Below, in pieces: positions 1 through 8,665 of a stretch of DNA of 64,000 nucleotides (the first letter of the stretch is position 1; each line of letters opens with the position of its first letter). Both the position numbers and the translations under genes were made by a program. A model generated the notes under the pieces. It was not told the DNA's origin, did not search any database, and was given only the letters and a program-made list of their open reading frames with translations. The stretch comes from Chelatococcus asaccharovorans (GTDB lineage Bacteria > Pseudomonadota > Alphaproteobacteria > Rhizobiales > Beijerinckiaceae). Where the stretch lies: the NCBI RefSeq assembly GCF_003201475.1, contig NZ_QJJK01000005.1, forward strand, positions 431,719 through 495,718, in the 5' to 3' direction.

Positions 1-1026
1 GTCAGGATTCCGCGGCGCATGGTGGACGCTCTGTCCTTTGACGGCACCTTCGATGTCGTGCACCGCTACGATGCGACAACGCTCTTCCGCCATGAAGTCG
101 CGCATGCGCTGTTCATGGCTGCTGCGCCCGACCCTGCCAAAGGCAATGTCACAGGCTGGCAGAGCAACGTTATCGAAGGCGATGGCGTAACAACAGTGTT
201 CGGAGCCCATGCGCGGGCTTTTCTGCCGGCTGGCATCCCGCTCGCAAACCCCGTTCACCTCGATCCGGACGTGGCCCGGCGCTTCGGATCCGCGCTCGGC
301 GCGCAGCTGCCGCAGGGTGTTGCCGTCAAGATTTCCGCACTTGATGAAGCCCTGATGTCCGACTCCGGCCTGCCGACGGCCCTGAACGACCGCATGGTCT
401 TTGGTCCCTGGTATCACGGCGAAGTCGACATGGGAGGTGGGCTCGACCTCGCTGTTATCCAGGCGCCTGGCAATCAATATCGGATCAGTCACGAAACGGA
501 CAAGATCACGCTTGCTTCAAAGATACGGTATGCGGCGCCAGGGGGTGATGAAGGCGCCTTCAAGCCCGAACTGACCCTGCACAACGTGGAGAGGATCCAG
601 TTCTCCAATACGCTCCTCGCGTTCGATGTCGACGGCCATGCCGGGCAGGCTTACCGCCTGTCGCGGACCGTCTATGGTGAGGATCAGCCCGATGCCGTTC
701 TTGCCCGGCAGCTCCAGGCGCTTGATCAGGGCAAGGCGCTGCGCACGCTGGCCGGCGAACTCGTTGCCACCGACGATTTTTCCGCTCGCTACGGTTCGGC
801 AGCATCCGGCGCTGACCTGATAACGCGGTTCTACCACGGGATTCTGGGCCGGGCGCCCGATGCCGCCGGCGCGGAATTCTGGCGCAAGTGCATGGCGGAG
901 GGGCTTGGCGAGGACCAACTCCTTTTCTATTTCGCGGAATCTTCGGAACACAAGGAATTGACGTCCCCACTTCTCGGAATTGTCCTGCAGATCAATATGG
1001 AAGAGCCTATGTGGCAGGTTGGTTGA
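1..1026 (+). CDS. Partial DUF4214 protein with HExxH metalloprotease-like motif
   Basis: The reading frame is open to the first base of the window, so the 5' end is probably missing; the first ATG is at 19. An HEVAH zinc-binding motif lies about 25 residues after that ATG (inside FRHEVAHALF), as in zincin-type metalloproteases. The C-terminal quarter (around residues 265-320) matches the DUF4214 pattern: RFYHGILGRAPDAAGAEFW followed by a Gly/Glu-rich helix and an F-AESSEH stretch. DUF4214 occurs in secreted, often calcium-binding, alphaproteobacterial proteins. I infer an exported protease-like or surface protein. Its downstream neighbour priA is convergent, only about 30 bases away. Proteolytic activity is not demonstrable, because the third zinc ligand cannot be assigned by eye. 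Confidence 0.65.
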   Translation, partial: VRIPRRMVDALSFDGTFDVVHRYDATTLFRHEVAHALFMAAAPDPAKGNVTGWQSNVIEGDGVTTVFGAHARAFLPAGIPLANPVHLDPDVARRFGSALGAQLPQGVAVKISALDEALMSDSGLPTALNDRMVFGPWYHGEVDMGGGLDLAVIQAPGNQYRISHETDKITLASKIRYAAPGGDEGAFKPELTLHNVERIQFSNTLLAFDVDGHAGQAYRLSRTVYGEDQPDAVLARQLQALDQGKALRTLAGELVATDDFSARYGSAASGADLITRFYHGILGRAPDAAGAEFWRKCMAEGLGEDQLLFYFAESSEHKELTSPLLGIVLQINMEEPMWQVG

Positions 1027-1054
1027 CCTATAGGTGCGGAAACGACCTGCCGCC

Positions 1055-3256
1055 CTACAGAAAGCTTTGCGGATCCACGTCGATGGTGACGCGGATCCGC
1101 TGCGGCGGCCGGGGTGCGCGCGCCATCCAGTCCCTGAGATAGCCTTGCAGGTCGGTCTCGCGGGTGGCGCGCACCAGGAGCCGGAAACGGTAGCGGCCCC
1201 GGATGAGGGCAAGCGGCGCCTCGGCGGGGCCGAACACATGCACATCCGGCGGGGTTTCGGCGGTTCGCGCCAGCGCGCGGGCGTGGGCTTCCGCCTCGTT
1301 CCTGTCGGCTGCCGCCACGATGATGCCGGCGAGCCGCCCAAAGGGCGGCAGCCCCGCCGCTTCGCGCTGGGCGATCTCCTCCCGGTAGAAGCGTTCGGCA
1401 TTGCCGGACAAGAGCGCCTGCAGCACGGGATGATCGGGCTGGAAGGTCTGGATCAGCGCGCGCCCGGGCTTCTCGAAGCGGCCGGCGCGCCCCGTGACCT
1501 GCTGAAGAAGCTGGAAGGTGCGTTCGGCGGCGCGTGGGTCGCCATTGGCAAGGCCGATATCGGCATCGACGACGCCGACCAGCGTCAGGCCCGGGAAGTT
1601 GTGGCCCTTGGCGACGAGCTGGGTGCCGATGACGATGCTGAATTCACCGTCGGCCACGGCCTGGAGTTCCTCGCGCAACCGCTCCGTGCCGCCGGGCATG
1701 TCGCTCGACAGGACAATGCAACGCTTGTCCGGGAAATGCTCGGCGACTTCCTCCGCCAGCCGTTCCACGCCGGGGCCACAGGCGGTCAGCGCATCGACGG
1801 TGCCGCAGGACGGGCAGTTGTCCGGCCGGCGCTCCACATGGCCGCAGTGATGGCAGACGAGCGCGCGCCGGTAGCGATGCTCGACAAGCCAGGCCGAGCA
1901 GTTGGGGCACTGGAAGCGATGCCCGCAGGCGCGGCAGAGTGTCAGCGGTGCATAACCGCGCCGGTTGAGATAGAGCAGCGCCTGCTCGCCTTGTTCGAGC
2001 GTGTCGCGCATGGCTTCCACGAGCGGCGGCGACAGCCAGTGGTCGCGCTCGGCCGGGTGGCGGCGCAGGTCGATCGCCCGGATCGTCGGCATGGCGCGGC
2101 CGCCGAAGCGTTCCGGCAGGGCGAGATAGCGGTAGCGCCCGGACTGGGCGTTGACCTTGGTCTCGATCGACGGTGTCGCCGAGGTGAGCACCACCGGGAA
2201 GCCCTCGATGCGCCCCCGCACGATGGCCATGTCGCGGGCGTGGTATTGGACATTGTCTTCCTGCTTGTACGCCGTCTCGTGCTCCTCATCGACGACGATG
2301 ATGCCGAGCTCGCGAAAAGGCAGGAACAGGGCCGATCGGGCGCCGACGACCACGCGTACCTCGCCTGCAGCCACGCCAAGATGGATGCGCTCGCGCCGGC
2401 GGGCCGCAACGCCCGAGTGCCATTCCGCCGGCTTCACCCCGAAGCGGCCCGCGAAGCGCTCCAGGAACTGGGCGGTCAGGGCGATCTCCGGCATCAGGAT
2501 GAGCGCCTGCTTGCCGCGCGCCAGGGCCTCGGCGATGGCCTCGAAGTAAACCTCTGTCTTGCCGGAGCCGGTCACACCCTCCACCAGCGTGACCGAGAAT
2601 GCGCCTTCGCCGACCGTCTCGCGCAAGGCATCCGCCGTTTCCAGCTGCGCGGGGGAAAGGCTCGCCTGCGCGAAGGCGGGATCAGGCGGCAGGGCGACCG
2701 GCTCCTGCGCCAGCGCCACCGTCTCGAGCGTGCCTTCATCGATGAGGCCGTTGACCACGGCCTGGCTCACGGCGGCTTCCTCGGCCAGCGCCTTCTTGGT
2801 GAAGACGAGGCCGCCCGCCGCCACTTCGAGCACGCGTTGCCGCCCCGGAGTCAGCCGGGCAGGTGGCGGTCCGGCCAGTCTCACGCCGACGCGCGGCGTC
2901 TCCGGACGGCTCGGATCGGGCACGCGCAGCGCGAGCCTGAGCGCAAGGCCGCGTGGCGACACGGTGTACCAGGCGATCCACTCGACGAGCTTCCGCAAGG
3001 CCGGGCTCATGGGCGTGGTATCGACGCGTCCGACCACGGCTTTCAGGTTGCCGCCGTCGCCAGACCGTGCGTCCCACACCACACCGACCGTCTCGCGCGG
3101 GCCGAGCGGCACCACGACGACATCGCCCCTGGCAAGCTCGAGGCCGGCTGGGACCTTGTAGGAATAGGCCGTATCGAGCGCGACCGGCACCAGCACGTCA
3201 ACGATCTGGCCGGTCGACGCCGTCTTGATCGCAGGGCTTGCCTCGGTGATGCTCAT
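1055..3256 (-). CDS. priA: Primosomal protein N' (replication restart helicase PriA)
   Basis: A 733-aa superfamily 2 helicase that reloads the replisome at stalled forks. The N-terminal DNA-binding region (IVDVLVPVALDTAYSYKVP) is followed by a Walker A site (VTGSGKTEVYF), a DEEH box (IIVVDEEHETAYKQ) and eight zinc-binding cysteines in four CxxC pairs (CRACG, CPNCS, CHHCG, CPSCG), then the C-terminal helicase motifs (GTQLVAKGHNFP, QVTGRAGR). The frame continues 49 codons upstream to 3403, but that stretch is low-complexity His/Arg sequence. The ATG at 3256 (MSITEASPAIK) gives the normal family length. It is divergent from xerC, the usual rhizobial neighbourhood. Confidence 0.93.
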   Translation of the reverse strand: MSITEASPAIKTASTGQIVDVLVPVALDTAYSYKVPAGLELARGDVVVVPLGPRETVGVVWDARSGDGGNLKAVVGRVDTTPMSPALRKLVEWIAWYTVSPRGLALRLALRVPDPSRPETPRVGVRLAGPPPARLTPGRQRVLEVAAGGLVFTKKALAEEAAVSQAVVNGLIDEGTLETVALAQEPVALPPDPAFAQASLSPAQLETADALRETVGEGAFSVTLVEGVTGSGKTEVYFEAIAEALARGKQALILMPEIALTAQFLERFAGRFGVKPAEWHSGVAARRRERIHLGVAAGEVRVVVGARSALFLPFRELGIIVVDEEHETAYKQEDNVQYHARDMAIVRGRIEGFPVVLTSATPSIETKVNAQSGRYRYLALPERFGGRAMPTIRAIDLRRHPAERDHWLSPPLVEAMRDTLEQGEQALLYLNRRGYAPLTLCRACGHRFQCPNCSAWLVEHRYRRALVCHHCGHVERRPDNCPSCGTVDALTACGPGVERLAEEVAEHFPDKRCIVLSSDMPGGTERLREELQAVADGEFSIVIGTQLVAKGHNFPGLTLVGVVDADIGLANGDPRAAERTFQLLQQVTGRAGRFEKPGRALIQTFQPDHPVLQALLSGNAERFYREEIAQREAAGLPPFGRLAGIIVAAADRNEAEAHARALARTAETPPDVHVFGPAEAPLALIRGRYRFRLLVRATRETDLQGYLRDWMARAPRPPQRIRVTIDVDPQSFL

Positions 3257-3264
3257 GACGTTGC

Positions 3265-3325
3265 GGTGCCCATGGCAGCTTTCGTGGCGGCTTTCGTGGC
3301 GGCGTTCATGGCGGCAGGCATAGCA
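3265..3325. repeat. Short degenerate repeat upstream of priA
   Basis: The unit GGCGGCTTTCGTGGC and close variants recur three to four times here (GCAGCTTTCGTGGC, GGCTTTCGTGGC, GCGTTCATGGC). Read on the minus strand it gives the His/Arg-rich stretch ahead of the priA start. It lies in the priA-xerC intergenic region. Confidence 0.5.
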
Positions 3326-3436
3326 CTGCCGGGACGGATGTTCATCCTCCACGCGCAGCCGGGCGGCGGGAATGGCGATCAGCCGCGACATCGGGCCATT
3401 CACCCGTGATTAGGACGAATCACGGATCATCATGCC

Positions 3437-4474
3437 ATGTCGAGACATCATCCAAGACATCATCCAGGACATCATCCGCTGGCGCCCACCGATGATCCGT
3501 CCGCCTCCGCGCCCCCCGCCGCTGTGTCGGTGGAGAGGGAAGACGCGGACACCGAGCACGGCTTGTTCGCGGCGACGACGGGCTGGTTGTCTTATCTCGC
3601 CGCCGAGCGCCGCCTCTCGCCGAAAACGGTGGAAGCCTACGGGCGGGACCTGCGCCAGTTCCTGACCTTCCTCACCGAATATCAGGGCGAGCCGGCCAGC
3701 CTTGGCACGATCGCCGCGCTCGGGCCGGCGGATCTGCGCGCCTTCCTGGCGGCGCGCCGGCGCGAGGGCATCGGCAGCCATTCGCTGATGCGCCAGCTTG
3801 CCGCGCTGCGCTCCTTCGCCCGGCATCTTGAACGCACGGGCGCGGGCAATGCCTCCGCCTTCGCGGCGGTGCGTGGCCCCAAGGTGAAGAAGAACCTGCC
3901 TCGCCCGCTTGCGGTTTCGGCCGCGAAGGCCGTCACCACGGTCGAAAGCCGCGCCGGCGATGACCGGCCGGAGTGGATCCTGGCGCGCGACGCCGCCGTG
4001 CTCGCCCTGCTCTACGGGTCGGGCCTGCGCATCAGCGAGGCGTTGGGCATCCAGCGCCGCCACGCCCCTGTCGGCGGGCAGGCTGACATCACGGTGACGG
4101 GAAAAGGTGGCAAGACCCGCAGCGTGCCCGTGCTGCCGCAGGTGTCACGCGCCATCGCGGAGTACATTGCGGCCTGCCCTCATCCCCTGCCGCCGGAAGG
4201 GCCGCTTTTCGTGGGCGCGCGGGGCGGCCCGCTGTCGCCGCGGATCATCCAGCTCGTCATGGAGAACCTGCGTGGCGCGCTCGGGCTGCCCGCGAGCGCG
4301 ACGCCCCACGCCCTGCGCCACTCCTTCGCCACGCATCTCCTCGGCGGCGGAGGGGACCTCCGGGCCATCCAGGAATTGCTGGGCCATGCCTCCCTGTCGA
4401 CCACGCAGAACTACACCAAGGTCGACGCGGCGCGGCTGCTCGCGGCCTATAATGCGGCTCACCCCCGGGCTTGA
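3437..4474 (+). CDS. xerC: Tyrosine recombinase XerC
   Basis: Site-specific recombinase that with XerD resolves chromosome dimers at dif. The N-terminal SAM-like core-binding domain starts near residue 40 (GWLSYLAAERRLSPKTVEAYGRDL). The catalytic domain carries the expected residues: Arg in SGLRISEALG, Lys in TGKGGKTRSVPV, HxxR in HALRHSFATHLL, His in LLGHASLSTTQ and the Tyr nucleophile in QNYTKV. At 345 aa it is slightly longer than usual, because the first 14 residues come from a 12-bp tandem repeat (RHHP repeats). The true start may be a little downstream; no strong ribosome site distinguishes the options. It is divergent from priA. Confidence 0.9.
   Translation: MSRHHPRHHPGHHPLAPTDDPSASAPPAAVSVEREDADTEHGLFAATTGWLSYLAAERRLSPKTVEAYGRDLRQFLTFLTEYQGEPASLGTIAALGPADLRAFLAARRREGIGSHSLMRQLAALRSFARHLERTGAGNASAFAAVRGPKVKKNLPRPLAVSAAKAVTTVESRAGDDRPEWILARDAAVLALLYGSGLRISEALGIQRRHAPVGGQADITVTGKGGKTRSVPVLPQVSRAIAEYIAACPHPLPPEGPLFVGARGGPLSPRIIQLVMENLRGALGLPASATPHALRHSFATHLLGGGGDLRAIQELLGHASLSTTQNYTKVDAARLLAAYNAAHPRA
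3444..3479. repeat. 12-bp tandem repeat, three copies, at the xerC 5' end
   Basis: GACATCATCC occurs three times with exact 12-bp spacing (3444, 3456, 3468). In the xerC frame it encodes RHHP-RHHP-GHHP. A GATCATCATG-like prefix upstream suggests replication-slippage growth. Confidence 0.75.
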
Positions 4475-4509
4475 CGCGGACGGGCGACTTCAGACAGGGA
4501 CCCGCGCGA

Positions 4510-5052
4510 CTACGCAGTTCCGCCCGAGCGGCGTGTTCGCCGGCGCAGAAGGCCGATGCGCCGGCCCAGCTGGCCATTGAAGCCAAGGCGCTGCCGCACG
4601 GCAGCGATGGCGGCGCGCACTGCCCGGCGCGCGGGCTCGGTCTGGCGATGCGCCCAGGCGCGGATGGCGAGGATATGCCCGTAGAGCCAGGCGAACCACG
4701 GCAACTGCAGAAGCTTCTCGCGGCACAGCTCGAAGAGATAGGCCGTCACGCCGAGCCCCAGCATCTTGGCGAGCAGCAGCAGGCCAACCGCCATGAACCA
4801 GTGCTCGTTGGCGAGGAGCCAGAGGGCGAGAAACTTGACCGGCAGGAGCAGGCTCGCCGGCAGGATGAAGAGCGCGGCCACCGCCGGCGGCGGCAAACGG
4901 TCGATCAGCGCGGCGAGTGCCTTCGTCCATTCGGCCCAGGGCAGGAGCCCGACGATGGCGGCGACAACGGGGGCGAGCCTGTCCCACAGCCAGGCCTCCA
5001 CCAGGAAGAGCACGGCGAGAAGGAACCACAGCGGCTTCAACAGGCGGCGCAT
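4510..5052 (-). CDS. Conserved membrane protein of unknown function
   Basis: A 180-aa protein with a hydrophobic N-terminal segment (LWFLLAVLFLVEAWLWD), a second around residues 28-40, and two further strongly hydrophobic helices (AALFILPASLLLPVKFLALWLL and FMAVGLLLLAKMLGLGVTAYLF). The C-terminal 60 residues are basic (multiple Arg, ending RRRTRRSGG) and probably cytoplasmic. I do not recognise a characterised family. A membrane protein of this shape beside xerC/priA and the lpd-suc block appears in rhizobial genomes (from memory). It is convergent with xerC, with 35 bases between the stops. Confidence 0.7.
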   Translation of the reverse strand: MRRLLKPLWFLLAVLFLVEAWLWDRLAPVVAAIVGLLPWAEWTKALAALIDRLPPPAVAALFILPASLLLPVKFLALWLLANEHWFMAVGLLLLAKMLGLGVTAYLFELCREKLLQLPWFAWLYGHILAIRAWAHRQTEPARRAVRAAIAAVRQRLGFNGQLGRRIGLLRRRTRRSGGTA

Positions 5053-5167
5053 GGATCAACTCCGAACATCACGCTCCGCTCGTGCCCGTCTTTCGTGGTC
5101 GTTGCAAGGCGTTTCGATGGCTCGCCGGTGAATGCTCCAGTCGGGAGCCGGCCGGGTGGTTCCGCTG

Positions 5168-5635
5168 TCAGCTCATGCCGTAGAGTTCCTTGGCCCGACG
5201 GCGCATCTCATCGTGGGATATATCCTCGATATGGGTCGAGACCCACCAGATGTGGCCGAACGGATCCTTCACCTTGCCGCCGCGATCGCCATAGAACTGG
5301 TCCTCGACCGGCTTGAGGATGGTGGCACCGGCCGCTTCCGCCTTGGCGACGGTGGCATCCGCGTCTTCGACATAGATGTGAAGCACGACCGGCGAGCCGC
5401 CGATGGTCTCGGGGCTCAGCGCGCCATATTCTGGAAACTCGTCGCACAGCATGAAGGACCCCCGGCCGATCGTCAGTTCGGCATGCCCCACCTTGCCTTG
5501 CGGGTCGGATATCTTCAGGGTCTCCACGGCGTCGAAGACCTGCTTGTAGAAGGCGATGGCATCATTGCCCCGGCTGACGCAGATGTAAGGCGTGGGGCCG
5601 CCGTTGTCCGGAATGGGATTCACGCTTTCCGCCAT
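5168..5635 (-). CDS. VOC-family (glyoxalase/bleomycin-resistance fold) protein
   Basis: A 155-aa single-domain protein of the PhnB-like glyoxalase group: PYICVSRGNDAIAFYKQVFDAVE, then a beta-alpha-beta module ending DPFGHIWWVSTHIEDIS. The DPFGHxW motif and a preceding HxE-like segment (VGHAELTIG) supply candidate metal ligands. The frame extends upstream to 5755, but the ATG at 5635 is preceded by a clear GAGGAGGAG ribosome site (5640s), which fixes the start. The substrate is unknown; such proteins are often called 3-demethylubiquinone-9 methyltransferase-like without direct evidence. Confidence 0.85.
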   Translation of the reverse strand: MAESVNPIPDNGGPTPYICVSRGNDAIAFYKQVFDAVETLKISDPQGKVGHAELTIGRGSFMLCDEFPEYGALSPETIGGSPVVLHIYVEDADATVAKAEAAGATILKPVEDQFYGDRGGKVKDPFGHIWWVSTHIEDISHDEMRRRAKELYGMS

Positions 5636-5796
5636 GATCACTCTCCTCCTCGCTCGCACACTATTGCGTGAGATGCCTGATCTTAGGGCAGAACGAACGT
5701 GACCCCCATCTTGTTCTCTGCGATCGGCCGTGTAGCCTGAAGGGGAGAGCCCCAATCATCGGGATTGGATCTCAGGACCCTGGAAGGAGAAAGACG

Positions 5797-5940
5797 ATGC
5801 GTTCCCTGATCCTCGCCTTGACCCTCGCCGCGAGTGCGGCTTTTGCCCCGGCCGCCTTTGCGGATTGCGGCCCCAAGCACACCTCCTCGCTCGACAGCCA
5901 ACAGTCGATCCAGACCCCATCGTCCACGCGCACGGGCTGA
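5797..5940 (+). CDS. Small secreted peptide (47 aa), unknown function
   Basis: ATG at 5797 is preceded by a good ribosome site (GAAGGAGA). The product begins with a classic Sec signal peptide (MRSLILALTLAASAAFAPAAFA) with an AxA cleavage site, leaving about 25 residues that start DCGPKHTSS and end in Ser/Thr/Gln-rich sequence with a single cysteine. A rho-independent terminator lies 46 bases after the stop, so this is a complete one-gene unit. I recognise no family; similar short periplasmic peptides are common and unannotated in Hyphomicrobiales. Confidence 0.6.
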   Translation: MRSLILALTLAASAAFAPAAFADCGPKHTSSLDSQQSIQTPSSTRTG

Positions 5941-5986
5941 CACTCACCCACCGACGACCTCCAAAAATACCTCCAAAAATGATGAG

Positions 5987-6018
5987 CAGCCGTCCTTGAC
6001 CGAGGCGGCTGTTTTTTT
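5987..6018 (+). terminator. Rho-independent terminator after the small secreted peptide gene
   Basis: CAGCCG (5987-5992) pairs with CGGCTG (6006-6011) across a 13-nt loop and is followed directly by seven T residues. Confidence 0.75.
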
Positions 6019-6117
6019 ATGTGAGTCCAGGGCCGACTGGGGGAGGCAGACTGCTCATATGAGAGTGCGCGAGCTCTCTCAGTGCTGTCGTCGTTTCGTC
6101 GCGAACTGCTGCGGTTA

Positions 6118-6246
6118 TGGATCCCCTTCCCGTCGCTGCGCGACGCCGGGGATGACACCCTGCGGATGACACCTGCACATGGGGCGGAGGTCTCCGTGTC
6201 ATCCCCGGCGGCCAGCATAGCTGGCCGGGAAGGGGATCCATCAAAC
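6118..6246. repeat. Inverted pair of palindromic intergenic repeats
   Basis: TGGATCCCCTTCCCG...CGCCGGGGATGAC occurs at about 6118-6158 and again, inverted, at about 6198-6242 with a different stem centre (CGTCGCTGCGCGACG versus GGCCAGCATAGCTGGCC). Each copy is itself able to fold. A third partial copy (CTGGATCCCCTTCGCC) runs into the lpd terminator at 6309. This is a REP-like dispersed element filling the gap between the small peptide gene and lpd. Confidence 0.6.
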
Positions 6247-6325
6247 GATAGATGCCGTTCATTCCGGCGGCTGAGTGGCGGCTCAGTTGGTTCTGCCCCA
6301 GATGGTACTGGATCCCCTTCGCCAT

Positions 6326-6353
6326 AAAAAATCCCCGGCGCGAGGCCGGGGAT
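6326..6353 (-). terminator. Terminator of lpd
   Basis: On the minus strand a perfect 9-bp stem ATCCCCGGC/GCCGGGGAT with a 5-nt loop is followed by six T residues (A-run 6326-6331 on the plus strand). It lies 29 bases after the lpd stop and closes the TCA-cycle block. Confidence 0.85.
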
Positions 6354-6381
6354 GATCGTCCGTCAGGGTGGTGCGTCGCAC

Positions 6382-7788
6382 TCACATATGGATGGCGCGC
6401 TTCTCCACGGCCATCGCCGCTTCCTTCACCGCTTCCGAGCGGGTGGGGTGGGCGTGGCAGGTGCGGGCGAGGTCTTCGGAGGAACCGCCGAATTCCATCA
6501 GCACGGCGACTTCATGGATCATCTCGCCGGCCTCGGGGCCGATGATGTGGCAGCCGAGGACCCGGTCCGTCTTGGCATCCGCCAGGAACTTCACGAAGCC
6601 GTCCGTGGTCTGGTTCACCTTGGCGCGGCCATTGGCCGTGAAGGGGAACCTGCCGACGTTGTAGGCGATGCCGGCTTCCTTGAGCTCTTCCTCGGTGCGG
6701 CCGACGGAGGCGACCTCCGGGAAGGTATAGACGACGCTCGGGATGACCTCGTAATTCACATGGCCCGCCTTGCCGGCGAGGACCTCGGCGACCGCAACGC
6801 CTTCGTCCTCGGCCTTGTGGGCCAGCATCGGCCCGGCGATGACATCGCCGATGGCGTAGATGCCCGGAACCTTGGTGGCGTAATGGCCGTCCACCACGAT
6901 GCGATTGCGCTTGTCGAGCTCCACGCCGAGCTCGCCGAGGCCGAGACCCTCGCTGTAAGGCGTGCGGCCGATGGCGACGAGCACGATGTCGGCCTCCAGC
7001 GTCTCGGCCGTGCCCCCGGCCGCCGGCTCGACGGTGACCTTGGCGCCGCTCTTGCCCGTCTCGACCTTTGTGACCTTGCTCGACAGCTTGAAGGTGAAGC
7101 CCTGCTTGGCCAGGATGCGCTGGAACTGCTTGGCGACCTCGCCGTCCATGCCGGGCAGGATGCGGTCGAGATATTCGACCACCGTGACGTCGGCGCCGAG
7201 GCGCTGCCAGACCGAGCCGAGCTCGAGCCCGATCACGCCGGCACCGACGACGATGAGCTTCTTCGGCGCCTTGGCAAGTTCAAGGGCGCCGGTCGACGAC
7301 ACCACGATCTTCTCGTCGATGGTGACGCCGGGGAGCTTGGCGACGTCCGAACCGGTCGCGATGACGATGGATTTCGTGGTGAGGGTCTGCACCGCGCCAT
7401 CCGCGGCCTTGACGACGACCGAGCCGGCGGCCGGGATGCTGCCGGTGCCGAAGAACACGTCGACCTTGTTCTTCTTGAGGAGGAATTCAACGCCCTTGAC
7501 GTTGCCGTCGACGCCTTCCTGCTTGAAGGCCTGCAGCTGCGCGATGTCGATCTTCGGCGCCGACACACCGATGCCCATTTTGGGGAAGGCGTGGGACGCC
7601 TCGTGGAATTTCTCCGAGGCATAGAGCAGCGCCTTGGACGGGATGCAGCCGACGTTCAGGCAGGTGCCGCCATGGGTCTTGCGCTTCTCGACGACGGCGG
7701 TTTTCAGGCCGAGCTGGGCGGCCCGGATGGCGCAGACATAACCGCCCGGCCCGGTGCCGATGACGACGAGATCGTAAGCGTCAGCCAT
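6382..7788 (-). CDS. lpdA: Dihydrolipoyl dehydrogenase (E3 of 2-oxoglutarate dehydrogenase)
   Basis: A 468-aa FAD flavoprotein that reoxidises the lipoyl groups of SucB with NAD+. Visible features: the FAD dinucleotide fold ([20 protein letters not shown]), the redox disulfide in [13 protein letters not shown], the NAD fold ([19 protein letters not shown]), the second FAD motif ([20 protein letters not shown]) and the C-terminal His-Glu pair in [13 protein letters not shown] that completes the partner subunit's active site. Length is typical. It is the last gene of the mdh-suc block and ends in its own terminator. Confidence 0.95.
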   Translation of the reverse strand: MADAYDLVVIGTGPGGYVCAIRAAQLGLKTAVVEKRKTHGGTCLNVGCIPSKALLYASEKFHEASHAFPKMGIGVSAPKIDIAQLQAFKQEGVDGNVKGVEFLLKKNKVDVFFGTGSIPAAGSVVVKAADGAVQTLTTKSIVIATGSDVAKLPGVTIDEKIVVSSTGALELAKAPKKLIVVGAGVIGLELGSVWQRLGADVTVVEYLDRILPGMDGEVAKQFQRILAKQGFTFKLSSKVTKVETGKSGAKVTVEPAAGGTAETLEADIVLVAIGRTPYSEGLGLGELGVELDKRNRIVVDGHYATKVPGIYAIGDVIAGPMLAHKAEDEGVAVAEVLAGKAGHVNYEVIPSVVYTFPEVASVGRTEEELKEAGIAYNVGRFPFTANGRAKVNQTTDGFVKFLADAKTDRVLGCHIIGPEAGEMIHEVAVLMEFGGSSEDLARTCHAHPTRSEAVKEAAMAVEKRAIHM

Positions 7789-7816
7789 TTCGCGTTCTTT
7801 CCTTCTTACAGACAGA

Positions 7817-8560
7817 TTACCGGCCGCCCGATACGTCGATCGTCGTGCCGGTCACATAGCTCGCCTTGTCCGACAGCAGCCAGAGGATCGCGTCGGCCAC
7901 CTCGTCGGCACTTCCTGCGCGGCCCATCGGGAGCGTGCTGCCCATGCGCGCCGCCCGGCCGGGATCGCCCGCGCTCGCATGGATATCGGTTTCGATGATG
8001 CCGGGCCTGACCCCCGCGACGCGGATGCCCTGATCGGCGACCTCGAGGGCAAGCCCGCGGGTCAAGCTGTCGATGGCGCCTTTTGTGGCGGCATAGTCGA
8101 CATACTGCTTGGCGCCGCCGAGTTCCGCCGCCCGCGACGACAGATTGACGATGACGCCGCCCTTGCCGCCGAACTGCGTCGACAGGCGGCGCACGGCTTC
8201 GCGGGCCGCGATGAGACTGCCGACGACATTGACCATCATCAGCCGCGTGATGCGTTCGGCCGACATGTCGACGAGAGACATGGCGCGATCGATGACGCCG
8301 GCATTGTTGACGAGCCCGGAGAGCGGCCCGAACGCGTCTGCCTCGGCGAACAGGCGGATGACGTCAGCCTCGTTGGCCACATCGCCCTGAACGGCCATGG
8401 CGGTGCCGCCGGCCTGGGCGATGGCCGAGACCACCGCATCGGCCGCTGCCGCGTCAGAGGTGTAGTTCACGACAACCCGGTAACCGGCGGCGGCTGCCTT
8501 CAGTGCGGTGGCGCGGCCGATGCCCCGGCTACCGCCTGTAATGACCAGAACGCCATCCAT
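7817..8560 (-). CDS. SDR-family NAD(P)-dependent oxidoreductase
   Basis: A 247-aa classical short-chain dehydrogenase. The cofactor motif is GGSRGIGRA near the N-terminus, NNAG is present (LVNNAGVID), and the catalytic Ser/Tyr/Lys are seen in [11 protein letters not shown] and [12 protein letters not shown]. The C-terminus ([10 protein letters not shown]) is standard. It lies between sucB and lpd, a location I recall from rhizobial genomes. Its substrate is unknown, and nothing in the sequence ties it to the 2-oxoglutarate dehydrogenase reaction. It may be co-transcribed with its neighbours. Confidence 0.9.
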   Translation of the reverse strand: MDGVLVITGGSRGIGRATALKAAAAGYRVVVNYTSDAAAADAVVSAIAQAGGTAMAVQGDVANEADVIRLFAEADAFGPLSGLVNNAGVIDRAMSLVDMSAERITRLMMVNVVGSLIAAREAVRRLSTQFGGKGGVIVNLSSRAAELGGAKQYVDYAATKGAIDSLTRGLALEVADQGIRVAGVRPGIIETDIHASAGDPGRAARMGSTLPMGRAGSADEVADAILWLLSDKASYVTGTTIDVSGGR

Positions 8561-8590
8561 CGCACCAGCCTTTCCTTAACAATCAGAGGA

Positions 8591-8650
8591 CTGGGTCCCA
8601 GAGCCCTGGGTCCAAGAGCTCTGGATCCAAGAGCTCTGGATCAAAGCGGC
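8591..8650. repeat. 15-bp tandem repeat, four degenerate copies
   Basis: Units beginning CTGGGTCCCAGAGCC, CTGGGTCCAAGAGCT, CTGGATCCAAGAGCT and CTGGATCAAAGCGGC follow each other with exact 15-bp period. They occupy the gap between the SDR gene and sucB. Confidence 0.85.
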
Positions 8651-8665
8651 GCTATCCTCCGGTGA

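Noticed and set aside
1034..3409. Very long plus-strand open frame opposite priA
   Set aside because: It is Arg/Gly-rich with no recognisable domain and is the complement of the PriA helicase gene; high GC keeps the opposite frame open.
3444..3479. CRISPR-like array
   Set aside because: The repeats are 12 bp and contiguous, without spacers; it is a simple tandem repeat.
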